A DNA stretch of 16,212 bases from Candidatus Omnitrophota bacterium (GTDB lineage Bacteria; Ratteibacteria; UBA8468; B48-G9; DTJG01). Both the position numbers and the translations under genes were made by a program. Under the pieces are notes generated by a model. The model made no database searches, had not been told where the DNA came from, and worked only from the letters and a program-made list of their open reading frames with translations. The stretch is taken from positions 1-16,212 of the forward strand of contig JAMCZX010000022.1 of NCBI GenBank assembly GCA_023485205.1, in the 5' to 3' direction. Positions within the stretch are counted from its first letter, which is position 1. The number at the start of each line of letters is the position of its first letter. Shown here piece after piece: positions 1-6,443 of the stretch.

Positions 1-36
1 TAGCTGGATTATTCTGAAAAAACGAAGAGTAAAGAC

Positions 37-1155
37 TTAAAAATTATCACAGGTTTTTTTAAGCGCATCTATTATTTTTTCCACATCCATTTTTATCAGG
101 ACCTCTATTACAATGGTCTTTTCCAGAATATCCCTGCTTTTTTGAAATTTTTCCTTTGTTTGGACACTTTCAATGTTTGCAAAAAAATGCCAGTAATTTA
201 ATATCCCTGGAGTAATCCCATTTTCTTTCATTTTTTCTTTGAATTTTTCTGCCTTTTGTTTATCTGGTAAGAAAAATGTAAGAAATGTTCCTATTTCTCC
301 ATCTTCATCAAAATGTTTTCTGAATGTAATAAATTCATAATTCTTTAAAACATCCTTGATATCTTTTTTATTTTTTGTTTGTTTTTTTATTATATAATCC
401 AGCTTTTTTAATTGTGCAATTCCCAGGGCTCCCTGAACTTCATTCATCCTGAAGTCAAAGCCCTTTCTTATTCTTTTTTCCACACCTCTTGGAACATTTT
501 CAAGATGCGGATGTCCATGGTCATGGCAGGCATCTGCTTGTTTATATAGAATTTCATCATTAGTGGTTATCATTCCGCCCTCACCTGTTGTAAGAACCTT
601 TACATAATCAAAACTAAAAGTCCCAAATTCTCCAAATGTCCCGACTTTTTTCCCTCTATATTCTGCCCCTGTTGCCTGACAGGCATCTTCAACAATAAAC
701 AGGTTATGTTTTTTAGATATATCTAAAATATTTTCCATATCACATGAAGAACCCATCATATGGACTGGTAAAATACATTTTGTTCTGGCATTTATTTTTT
801 TATTTATATCTTCCGAAGAGATATTTAGACTTTCATCTATTTCACATAAAACAGGTTTATATCCTGACCATTCAATTGCTTCAATTGTTGCAACAAATGT
901 AAAACACGGGGTAAGCACAATACTTCCTTTGGGTAGATTAAGACTTATAAGTGCGGTTTGAAGTGCGGCTGTCCCTGAAGAAACACCAACGGCATATTTT
1001 GAGCCGATATATTTGGAAAATTCATCTTCAAACTGTTTTACTTTAAATACGCCCTGTCTCTGGGTTTCAAACCCATATCTAAAAAGAATCCCTCTTTTAA
1101 TAACCTCAGAAACCTCCTGTAGTTCTTCTTCTCCATATACTTCTCTGCCTGGCAT
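37..1155 (-). CDS. kdnA: KdnA-like PLP aminotransferase (8-amino-8-deoxy-Kdo synthesis)
   Basis: This is a 372-residue DegT/DnrJ/EryC1/StrS-fold aminotransferase. The PLP Schiff-base lysine is probably K186 in SFDYVKVLTTGEGG (181-194), and D157 in the EDACQ motif would pair with the cofactor ring nitrogen. From memory, the N-terminus (MPGREVYGEEELQEV, then ILFRYGFE at 23-30) and the HDHGHPH segment (211-217) match Shewanella KdnA much better than sugar-nucleotide aminotransferases. KdnA transfers an amino group from glutamate to the C8 aldehyde of oxidised Kdo, giving Kdo8N for the lipopolysaccharide inner core. The start is supported by a strong AGGAGG at 1163-1168. It lies 62 bases downstream of the KdnB-like gene on the same strand, probably in one transcript. 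The alternative is another DegT aminotransferase acting on a nucleotide sugar, but the KdnB neighbour argues against that. Confidence 0.8.
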   Translation of the reverse strand: MPGREVYGEEELQEVSEVIKRGILFRYGFETQRQGVFKVKQFEDEFSKYIGSKYAVGVSSGTAALQTALISLNLPKGSIVLTPCFTFVATIEAIEWSGYKPVLCEIDESLNISSEDINKKINARTKCILPVHMMGSSCDMENILDISKKHNLFIVEDACQATGAEYRGKKVGTFGEFGTFSFDYVKVLTTGEGGMITTNDEILYKQADACHDHGHPHLENVPRGVEKRIRKGFDFRMNEVQGALGIAQLKKLDYIIKKQTKNKKDIKDVLKNYEFITFRKHFDEDGEIGTFLTFFLPDKQKAEKFKEKMKENGITPGILNYWHFFANIESVQTKEKFQKSRDILEKTIVIEVLIKMDVEKIIDALKKTCDNF

Positions 1156-1217
1156 TTTATTCCTCCTCTTTCATTTTCTTAAAATGAGATTTTCTTATTT
1201 CTTCAGATTCCATTTAT

Positions 1218-2354
1218 TTAATATGCCCTGTTATATATGTTAATAATATCCTGTTTTGTAAATATTTTAGGATTATTTGCCAGTGGGACAGCAATTTTCA
1301 TTGCTCCTTCAGTAATCTGTTCTATTGCCTCTTTAGGGATTTTTAATTCAGAGAGTTTTTCAGGAATTTTCAGATTTCTTTCAAATTTCTTTAATTCATC
1401 AATAAAAAGTTCAGGTTCACATTTTTTCCCCATAAGTTTTGTTCCTATTTTAGATAATTTTATTTCTATTTCAGGAATTTCTGCTTCTAAAACATAAGGA
1501 AGTAAAAGAGCATTTCCTGTTCCATGAGGTACACCAAAAAGACCTCCAAGCGGATAGGAAAGAGAATGTACAGCAGTAACCCCTGCATTAACAAGGCCAA
1601 TACTTGCTATAAAACTGGCATAAAGCATATTCCCTCTTGCTTTTATATCATCAGGATTATTATAAGCAACAGGCAGATTTTTCCATATCATTTCCATTGC
1701 TTTTTCACAGATACTTTCAGTAAAAAAATTACTCTTGTTTGAGATATAACTTTCAATAGCATGGCAAAAGGCATCCATTCCTGTAAAAGCAGTTGGCCCT
1801 TTAGGCAGAGATAATGTAAGAGATGGGTCAAGTATTGCGCATTCAGGATAAAGGTATACACTATTAATTCCGCCTTTTGTTTTTTCTTTCTCTCTTATAA
1901 AAACAGCAGTAAATGTTGCCTCGCTTCCTGTTCCTGCTGTTGTTGGTATCATAATCTTAGATACACCTGGTTTTGGTACTTTTCCCAAACCCTGATAATC
2001 TTCAACTGTTCCATCATTTGTAATTAAAATTGATACAGCTTTTGCTACATCAAGACTGCTTCCTCCTCCAATTCCGCACACAATATCGCATCTTTCACTT
2101 TTGGCTAATTTTCCTGTATAGTTTCCTATGTCTGTTGTAGGTTCAGATGTTAGTTCATCATAAATAAGGTATTGTATATTTTCCTTATCCAGGATATTTT
2201 TTACTTGTTCCTTGATAGAAAAAAGGGATTTATCAATAACAATAAATGCTTTTGTCCCCTTAAGTTCTTTTATTTTTTTCCCAAGAATATTTATACTGCC
2301 CTCTCCAAAAGTAATTTCCGGAGTACAGATAAATTTAAAAGTTTTAATTTCCAT
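1218..2354 (-). CDS. kdnB: KdnB-like iron-containing alcohol dehydrogenase (Kdo 8-oxidase)
   Basis: This is a 378-residue group III (iron-type) alcohol dehydrogenase of full family length. The dinucleotide-binding motif GGGSSLDVAK lies at 96-105 and TTAGTGSE at 138-145. The expected metal ligands are all visible: D194 and H198 in MDAFCHAIES, H263 in AVHSLSYPLGG, and H277 in GVPHGTGNA. Alone the family covers many alcohols. The substrate is inferred from the KdnA-like gene directly downstream, because KdnB oxidises the C8 hydroxyl of Kdo to an aldehyde that KdnA then aminates. No Shine-Dalgarno sequence is visible before the ATG, and a -10-like TATAAT ends only 12 bases upstream, so the message may be nearly leaderless. 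Fe-ADH family membership is certain; the Kdo substrate is likely but not proven. Confidence 0.78.
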   Translation of the reverse strand: MEIKTFKFICTPEITFGEGSINILGKKIKELKGTKAFIVIDKSLFSIKEQVKNILDKENIQYLIYDELTSEPTTDIGNYTGKLAKSERCDIVCGIGGGSSLDVAKAVSILITNDGTVEDYQGLGKVPKPGVSKIMIPTTAGTGSEATFTAVFIREKEKTKGGINSVYLYPECAILDPSLTLSLPKGPTAFTGMDAFCHAIESYISNKSNFFTESICEKAMEMIWKNLPVAYNNPDDIKARGNMLYASFIASIGLVNAGVTAVHSLSYPLGGLFGVPHGTGNALLLPYVLEAEIPEIEIKLSKIGTKLMGKKCEPELFIDELKKFERNLKIPEKLSELKIPKEAIEQITEGAMKIAVPLANNPKIFTKQDIINIYNRAY

Positions 2355-2366
2355 TTATATTTTATT

Positions 2367-2397
2367 ATTATAGCACATTTGTAATATCTATTATCAA
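2367..2397 (-). promoter_or_regulatory. Putative promoter of the kdnB-kdnA operon
   Basis: On the minus strand, a perfect -10 hexamer TATAAT (2367-2372) is preceded by TTGATA (2392-2397) with a rather long 19-base spacer. The -10 lies only 12 bases before the kdnB ATG, so transcription would start within about 5-7 bases of the start codon. This fits the missing ribosome binding site. Confidence 0.45.
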
Positions 2398-2528
2398 GGT
2401 TTCTGAAAACTACACATAAAAATTCAAATAATATTACCAATACTCATAATTATCGTAAATCATACATTCATAGTGGGATATTTTTCTGTTTTGTTAGCTG
2501 GTTTTTAATTTTTTATCAAACAATATTC

Positions 2529-2556
2529 TTGATTTGTATCTCAATTATGCTACAAT
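2529..2556 (+). promoter_or_regulatory. Putative promoter of the toxin-antitoxin operon
   Basis: TTGATT (2529-2534) and TACAAT (2551-2556) are separated by 16 bases. A small inverted repeat TTGTA (2534-2538) / TACAA (2551-2555) spans the spacer and could be a repressor site for the antitoxin, as such operons are normally autorepressed. The arms are short, so that role is tentative. Confidence 0.4.
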
Positions 2557-2580
2557 ATAAATAAGAGGAAGGTGATAAAA

Positions 2581-2847
2581 ATGGCAAAAACCGCTATGAT
2601 AAGAGCAAGAACAAATGAAGAGATTAAAACCAAAGCAGAAAAGGTTTTACAACAGATAGGACTTAATTCGTCTGAGGCAATTAATATATTTTACAGACAA
2701 ATTATATTAAATAACGGTCTACCTTTTCCTGTAAAAATACCCAATAAAACTACTTTGCAAACATTTAAAAAAACCGATGCAGGAAAAGAACTTAATAAAT
2801 ATAAAACATTAGATGATTTTATAAAGAAACTAAATGTTAAACCGTAA
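2581..2847 (+). CDS. RelB/DinJ-family antitoxin
   Basis: This is an 88-residue antitoxin of the RelB/DinJ family. The N-terminus (MAKTAMIRARTNEEIK) is the ribbon strand of a ribbon-helix-helix DNA-binding domain, followed by the family pattern of GLNSSEAINIFYRQI (residues 27-41) and the NGLPFPVKIPN segment. The charged C-terminal tail would wrap and neutralise the toxin. The ATG at 2581 is preferred to the in-frame GTG at 2572 because the ribosome binding site GAGGAAGG (2565-2572) sits 8 bases before the ATG and overlaps the GTG. It overlaps the toxin gene by 14 bases, giving translational coupling with the antitoxin made first. Such proteins with their toxins usually repress their own promoter. 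Confidence 0.87.
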   Translation: MAKTAMIRARTNEEIKTKAEKVLQQIGLNSSEAINIFYRQIILNNGLPFPVKIPNKTTLQTFKKTDAGKELNKYKTLDDFIKKLNVKP

Positions 2848-3109
2848 ATTTAAGACCACAAAACAATTTGAAAAAGACTTTGTGATAATGCAGAAAAGAA
2901 AAAAAGAGATAAAAAAACTTTTGGATGTTATGGATATGTTAATAACTCACAAACCTCTTGACATAAAATATAAAAATCACCCTCTTGTAGGTAATTATCA
3001 TGGTAGAATGGAATGTCATATAAAATCTGACTGGCTTCTTATTTATAAAATAGATGACGATACAGTGATTTTTGAAAGAACCGGAACACATTCCGATTTA
3101 TTTGAATAA
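2834..3109 (+). CDS. yafQ: YafQ-family mRNA endoribonuclease toxin
   Basis: This is a 91-residue toxin of the RelE/ParE superfamily, YafQ branch, which cleaves mRNA at the ribosome. The E. coli YafQ functional residues are recognisable one position earlier: H49 in NHPLVG, H62, D66 and W67 in CHIKSDWLLIYK, R82 and H86 in FERTGTH, and F90 near the end. The length equals that of E. coli YafQ and there is no frame disruption, so the toxin should be active. It starts inside the antitoxin's last codons and has only a weak ribosome binding site of its own, consistent with translation coupled to the antitoxin. The pair probably works as a stress-responsive or DNA-stabilising addiction module. Confidence 0.88.
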   Translation: MLNRKFKTTKQFEKDFVIMQKRKKEIKKLLDVMDMLITHKPLDIKYKNHPLVGNYHGRMECHIKSDWLLIYKIDDDTVIFERTGTHSDLFE

Positions 3110-3193
3110 ATAATATAAATGTCAAAATAATATATATCTGTCTGATAAAAAATATTATTTATAAAATAGGATAATTAATAAGGGGGAACATAG

Positions 3194-3967
3194 ATGACAA
3201 AATTTAAATATATTTACGGACCTGTTAGTTCATGGAGGCTGGGAAGTTCTCTGGGAATTGACCTTCTTTCCGGAGAAAAAAAAATATGTTCATTTAATTG
3301 CATATACTGTCAATTAGGTAAAAAAATAATGCATTGTATAGATAGAAAAAATTATATTCCTGCCAAAAAAGTTTTAGAAGAATTAAAAAAATTACCCAAT
3401 GTAGATATTGACTATTATACATTTTCAGGCAGAGGAGAACCTACACTTGCGGTAAATACAGGAAAAATTGCAAAATGGATAAAAGAAAATAAAAATGGAA
3501 AAACAGCACTTTTAACAAACAGTTCTACAATTTTAGATAGAAAGATATGGAAAGATATTCAGAACATAGATTTTATTGCTTTTAAAATAGATGCTTATTC
3601 TGAAGATGTTTTTAAAAAAATCAATAGACCCATCAAAGGCATAAAAATAGAAAATATACGAAATGCCCTTTTGGAATTCAGAAAAATATTTAAAGGGAAA
3701 TTTACTGTTCAGATTATGGTTCTCAAAGAAAATCTTAAAGAGATGGAGGATATTAAAAATTTTTGTAAGATATTAAAACCTGATGAAATTCAATTAAATA
3801 CACCTTTAAGGCCATCAGGAGTCCAACCCGTAAGTAAAAAGACAATGGAAAAAGTGAAGAAAATATTTAAAGGGCTTCCTGTTAGTTCTGTTTATGATAT
3901 AAATAAAAAGAAAGTGGAACCAATAAGTACTAAAGATACAATGAAAAGAAGAGGTAAAAAAATATGA
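3194..3967 (+). CDS. Radical SAM protein of the COG0731 type
   Basis: This 257-residue radical SAM enzyme has the [4Fe-4S] cluster motif C32-SFN-C36-IY-C39 and a SAM-binding SGRGEPTL segment at 78-85. The opening IYGPVSSWRLGSSLGIDLL resembles the bacterial COG0731 family, often annotated as wyosine-synthetase-like; bacteria do not make wyosine, so the true reaction is unknown. LNTPLRPSG near 197-205 is also typical. The C-terminus ends soon after KDTMKRRGKK, so it may lack the extra C-terminal region of longer relatives (recalled, not aligned). A GGGGG ribosome binding site (3182-3186) precedes the ATG. The stop overlaps the start of the PLP-binding protein gene by 4 nt, so the two are translationally coupled. 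The fold is certain, the substrate unknown. Confidence 0.82.
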   Translation: MTKFKYIYGPVSSWRLGSSLGIDLLSGEKKICSFNCIYCQLGKKIMHCIDRKNYIPAKKVLEELKKLPNVDIDYYTFSGRGEPTLAVNTGKIAKWIKENKNGKTALLTNSSTILDRKIWKDIQNIDFIAFKIDAYSEDVFKKINRPIKGIKIENIRNALLEFRKIFKGKFTVQIMVLKENLKEMEDIKNFCKILKPDEIQLNTPLRPSGVQPVSKKTMEKVKKIFKGLPVSSVYDINKKKVEPISTKDTMKRRGKKI

Positions 3968-4623
3968 GTATAGCAGAAAATATAGAAAAAATTTTATCAG
4001 AAGTTCCAGAGGGAATAACAGTTGTAGCAGCAGCAAAAACAAGAACTATAGAAGAAATACAACAGGCTATTTCAGCAGGTATAAAAATTATTGGAGAAAA
4101 TTATGTAAATGAAGCAATAGAAAAATTTAGAATATTTGGAAAAACTGTAGAGTGGCATCTGATTGGGCATCTTCAGACAAATAAAATCAAACAGGCAATT
4201 GATATTTTTGACATGATAGAAACACTGGATTCTTTGAAATTGGCAGATAAATTAAATAAAGAAATGGAAAAACTCAAGAGAAAAATGCCTGTTTTAATTG
4301 AAATAAATAGTGGACAGGAAGAAAATAAAAATGGAATTTTGCCAGAAGATATAGAGGAATTTATGGGAAAAATAAGTTGTTTTGAGTATGTTGAGGTTTT
4401 AGGTTTAATGACAATGGGTCCTGCTGTCAAAAATTTGGAAGACATTCGTCCGTTTTTTAGATTAACCAGAGAAATTTTGGAGAAAATATCCAGAAAGAAT
4501 CCCCCCAATATAAAAATGAAATACCTTTCAATGGGAATGTCAGACACCTATAAAATAGCCATTGAAGAAGGAGCAAATATTATAAGAATTGGTTCTCTCA
4601 TCTTTGGCCCAAGAAGGGAATGA
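3964..4623 (+). CDS. yggS: YggS/PLPBP pyridoxal phosphate homeostasis protein
   Basis: This 219-residue YggS/PROSC family member has the fold-type III PLP-binding barrel. The PLP lysine is K25 in VVAAAKTRT. Other hallmarks are GENYVNEA, WHLIGHLQTNKIK, VLIEINSGQEENKNG, GLMTMGP, and the phosphate-binding end LSMGMSDTYKIAIEEGANIIRIGSLIFG. These proteins have no known catalytic activity; they buffer free PLP and keep vitamin B6 and amino-acid pools balanced in the cytoplasm. The length is slightly below the usual 225-235 residues because the N-terminal helix is short. It starts by ATGA overlap with the radical SAM gene and is followed after 19 bases by tRNA-Ser. The AlaR-like N-terminal catalytic features of racemases are absent, so it is not a racemase. 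Confidence 0.9.
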   Translation: MSIAENIEKILSEVPEGITVVAAAKTRTIEEIQQAISAGIKIIGENYVNEAIEKFRIFGKTVEWHLIGHLQTNKIKQAIDIFDMIETLDSLKLADKLNKEMEKLKRKMPVLIEINSGQEENKNGILPEDIEEFMGKISCFEYVEVLGLMTMGPAVKNLEDIRPFFRLTREILEKISRKNPPNIKMKYLSMGMSDTYKIAIEEGANIIRIGSLIFGPRRE

Positions 4624-4642
4624 GTAGTTTTAATTTCCCATG

Positions 4643-4728
4643 GGAGAGATGGCTGAGTGGACTAAAGCGGCCGCCTCGAAAGCGGCTGTACCCAAAAGGT
4701 ACCGCAGGTTCGAATCCTGCTCTCTCCG
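4643..4728 (+). tRNA. tRNA-Ser (anticodon CGA)
   Basis: The 86-base cloverleaf has a perfect 7-bp acceptor stem (GGAGAGA 4643-4649 with TCTCTCC 4721-4727) and discriminator G4728. The anticodon stem GCCGC/GCGGC encloses the loop CTCGAAA with anticodon CGA at 4677-4679, reading UCG. A long variable arm (GTACC/GGTAC) marks a class II serine tRNA, and the T arm is GCAGG-TTCGAAT-CCTGC. CCA is not encoded. Confidence 0.96.
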
Positions 4729-4777
4729 TTTTGCAATCTTTCATAAGCAGAATTTTATCTCTCTATCCTTTTGAAAT

Positions 4778-4805
4778 TTGACAGGATTTTATTACAATGT
4801 AAAAT
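4778..4805 (+). promoter_or_regulatory. Promoter of the tetR-emrA-emrB operon
   Basis: A consensus -35 TTGACA (4778-4783) is followed after 16 bases by TAAAAT (4800-4805). Transcription would start near 4812, inside the palindrome at 4810-4825, which makes repression by a bound TetR protein straightforward. Confidence 0.65.
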
Positions 4806-4809
4806 AATA

Positions 4810-4825
4810 GACTGACTGGTCAGTC
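4810..4825 (+). promoter_or_regulatory. Palindromic TetR-type operator
   Basis: GACTGAC-TG-GTCAGTC is a perfect 7-bp-arm inverted repeat around a 2-base centre. It sits over the predicted transcription start and 34 bases before the TetR gene, the classical place for an autorepressor site. Similar GACTGAC-type half sites are known for TetR/AcrR regulators of efflux operons. Confidence 0.75.
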
Positions 4826-4859
4826 ATTTTATTGATTTGTATCAAAATAAAAACCTATT

Positions 4860-5483
4860 ATGAATAAATTGAAAGGGAAATGTCAAAATAAAAAAGAGCA
4901 GATATTAAAAGAGGCGGCAAAAATTTTCAGTAAAAAAGGATACTGGAAAACAGATGTAGATAGTATTGCACAAAAACTTCAGCTGGGCAAAGGGACAATT
5001 TATAGATATTTTACAAGTAAGGAAGATATTTTTATATCTCTTATTGATAGAATTCTTGACCAGTTAATTGATACTCTGAAAAAAGAAATCAGAAAAAATG
5101 ATGATTTTTTTAAAAAAATAGATAGCTGGGTATATATATATTTAGAGTTTTTTGAGAAAAATTATATTTATTTTAATGTAATTACACAGGAAAATCCTGG
5201 ATTAAAAACAAAAATATTCGGAAATTTCTGGAAAAAAGTATTTGATAAAGGAATTGATATTGAGAATGATTTCGAAATTGCCAAAAAAGAAGGAATAATA
5301 AAAGATATATCACCTAAGGAAGGTATGTTTATTCTGATAGGGATGATACATGGATTAACACATCATTGGTGGCTATCAAACAGGGAGTACTCTTTAAAAA
5401 ATAAAAGTAAACTTATAAGTGAAACATTCTTGAAAGGAATAGAAAAAGATGGAGCAAAAAACAAAAGAACATACAAAATCTGA
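4860..5483 (+). CDS. TetR/AcrR-family transcriptional repressor
   Basis: This 207-residue TetR-family protein has an N-terminal DNA-binding domain at about residues 10-60: the first helix QILKEAAKIFSKKGYWKTD, then the helix-turn-helix VDSIAQKLQLGKGTIYRYF (33-51) and the SKEDIF cap. The remaining 145 residues are the variable ligand-binding and dimerisation domain. It probably represses its own operon through the palindrome at 4810-4825 and releases on binding a substrate of the pump. No clear ribosome binding site precedes the ATG at 4860, so the start is chosen because it gives a normal TetR N-terminus. The 3' end overlaps the adaptor gene by 35 bases, tying the regulator's translation to the pump. 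Confidence 0.9.
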   Translation: MNKLKGKCQNKKEQILKEAAKIFSKKGYWKTDVDSIAQKLQLGKGTIYRYFTSKEDIFISLIDRILDQLIDTLKKEIRKNDDFFKKIDSWVYIYLEFFEKNYIYFNVITQENPGLKTKIFGNFWKKVFDKGIDIENDFEIAKKEGIIKDISPKEGMFILIGMIHGLTHHWWLSNREYSLKNKSKLISETFLKGIEKDGAKNKRTYKI

Positions 5484-6441
5484 TGTAGAAGAACCCAAGA
5501 ATAATAAGATTTTAGGTTTTATCACTATAATATTACTTTTAATATTGATTATTGCAGGATATTTTTACTGGAAGATACACTATTTTGGAGTAGTTTCTTC
5601 AGATGATGCCTATATTAATTCACATCAAATAACAATAAGCACCAAAATATTAGGTCGTATAAATAAGCTAACTGTTGATGAAGGTTCAAAAATAAAAAAA
5701 GGACAGATCTTGGCAATACTCACCAGACATGAGATTGTGGCAAGTAAAAATCAAACAAGCGCTGCCCTTATGCAGGCAATAGCCAATTATAATTATGCAA
5801 AAAAGAATGTCCGACTTGCAGAAATAAACTATCAGAAAATAAAACAGGATTATGATAGAGATTTATATTTGGTTAAAGAGGATGTAATATCAGTACAAAC
5901 ATTTGATCATGAGAAAAAAGCATTTCAATCTGCTATAGAGGAAATAAAAGCGCAAAAAGCCAAAGTAGGGGTTGCTCTGGCTCAGATTACTGTTGCTAAA
6001 AAGAATATAAAAGTTGTAGACGCCCAATTATCCAATACTGTGATATATTCCCCGGTTAATGGTATTGTAGTAAAAAAATGGCAGATGCCTGGCAATGTAG
6101 TTACGCCAGGCACCCCTATCTTTACAGTTTATGATCTGCATAATATCTGGGTAACAGCCAATATTAAAGAAACAGATTTTACAAACATCAGGCTGGATGA
6201 AAAAGTAAAAATTTATGTAGATGCCTATCCTGATAAAGTATTTACAGGGAAGATTTTTGAGATAGGTTCTGCTGCTGCTGCTGTGTTTTCCCTTATACCA
6301 CCTAATAATGCTGCGGGAAATTTTATAAAACTGACTCAGCGGATTCCAATCAAAATTTCAATCGACCATCTTTCTTCTATTCAGAAAACAACTCCTTTAC
6401 TTCCTGATATGTCTGTAGAAGTTAAAATAGAAACGAGGTAA
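5449..6441 (+). CDS. emrA: EmrA/HlyD-family membrane fusion protein
   Basis: This is a 330-residue periplasmic adaptor of the EmrA branch. Residues 21-41 form a single N-terminal membrane anchor. Residues 45-95 give the first half of the lipoyl-like barrel-sandwich (DDAYINSHQITIS, then GRINKLTVDEGSKIKKGQ). Residues 98-195 form the coiled-coil hairpin, and YSPVNGIVVKKW (200-211) starts the second half. The EmrA hallmark, AAAVFSLIPPNNAAGNF then LTQRIPIKI, lies at 276-303. The adaptor links the inner-membrane exporter to an outer-membrane channel. It begins inside the TetR gene and ends two bases before the exporter. No TolC-like gene is in the window, so the channel must be encoded elsewhere or just be shared. 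Confidence 0.9.
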   Translation: MEQKTKEHTKSDVEEPKNNKILGFITIILLLILIIAGYFYWKIHYFGVVSSDDAYINSHQITISTKILGRINKLTVDEGSKIKKGQILAILTRHEIVASKNQTSAALMQAIANYNYAKKNVRLAEINYQKIKQDYDRDLYLVKEDVISVQTFDHEKKAFQSAIEEIKAQKAKVGVALAQITVAKKNIKVVDAQLSNTVIYSPVNGIVVKKWQMPGNVVTPGTPIFTVYDLHNIWVTANIKETDFTNIRLDEKVKIYVDAYPDKVFTGKIFEIGSAAAAVFSLIPPNNAAGNFIKLTQRIPIKISIDHLSSIQKTTPLLPDMSVEVKIETR

Positions 6442-6443
6442 GT

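Noticed and set aside
1..36. A further gene (such as kdsB) continuing on the minus strand after kdnA
   Set aside because: The 36 bases show no start codon with a ribosome binding site; only the wider contig could show it.
3106..3162. 11-bp inverted repeat ATAAATAATAT / ATATTATTTAT after the toxin gene, as a terminator
   Set aside because: The arms are entirely A and T with a 35-base loop and no T-run, so chance in AT-rich DNA explains it.
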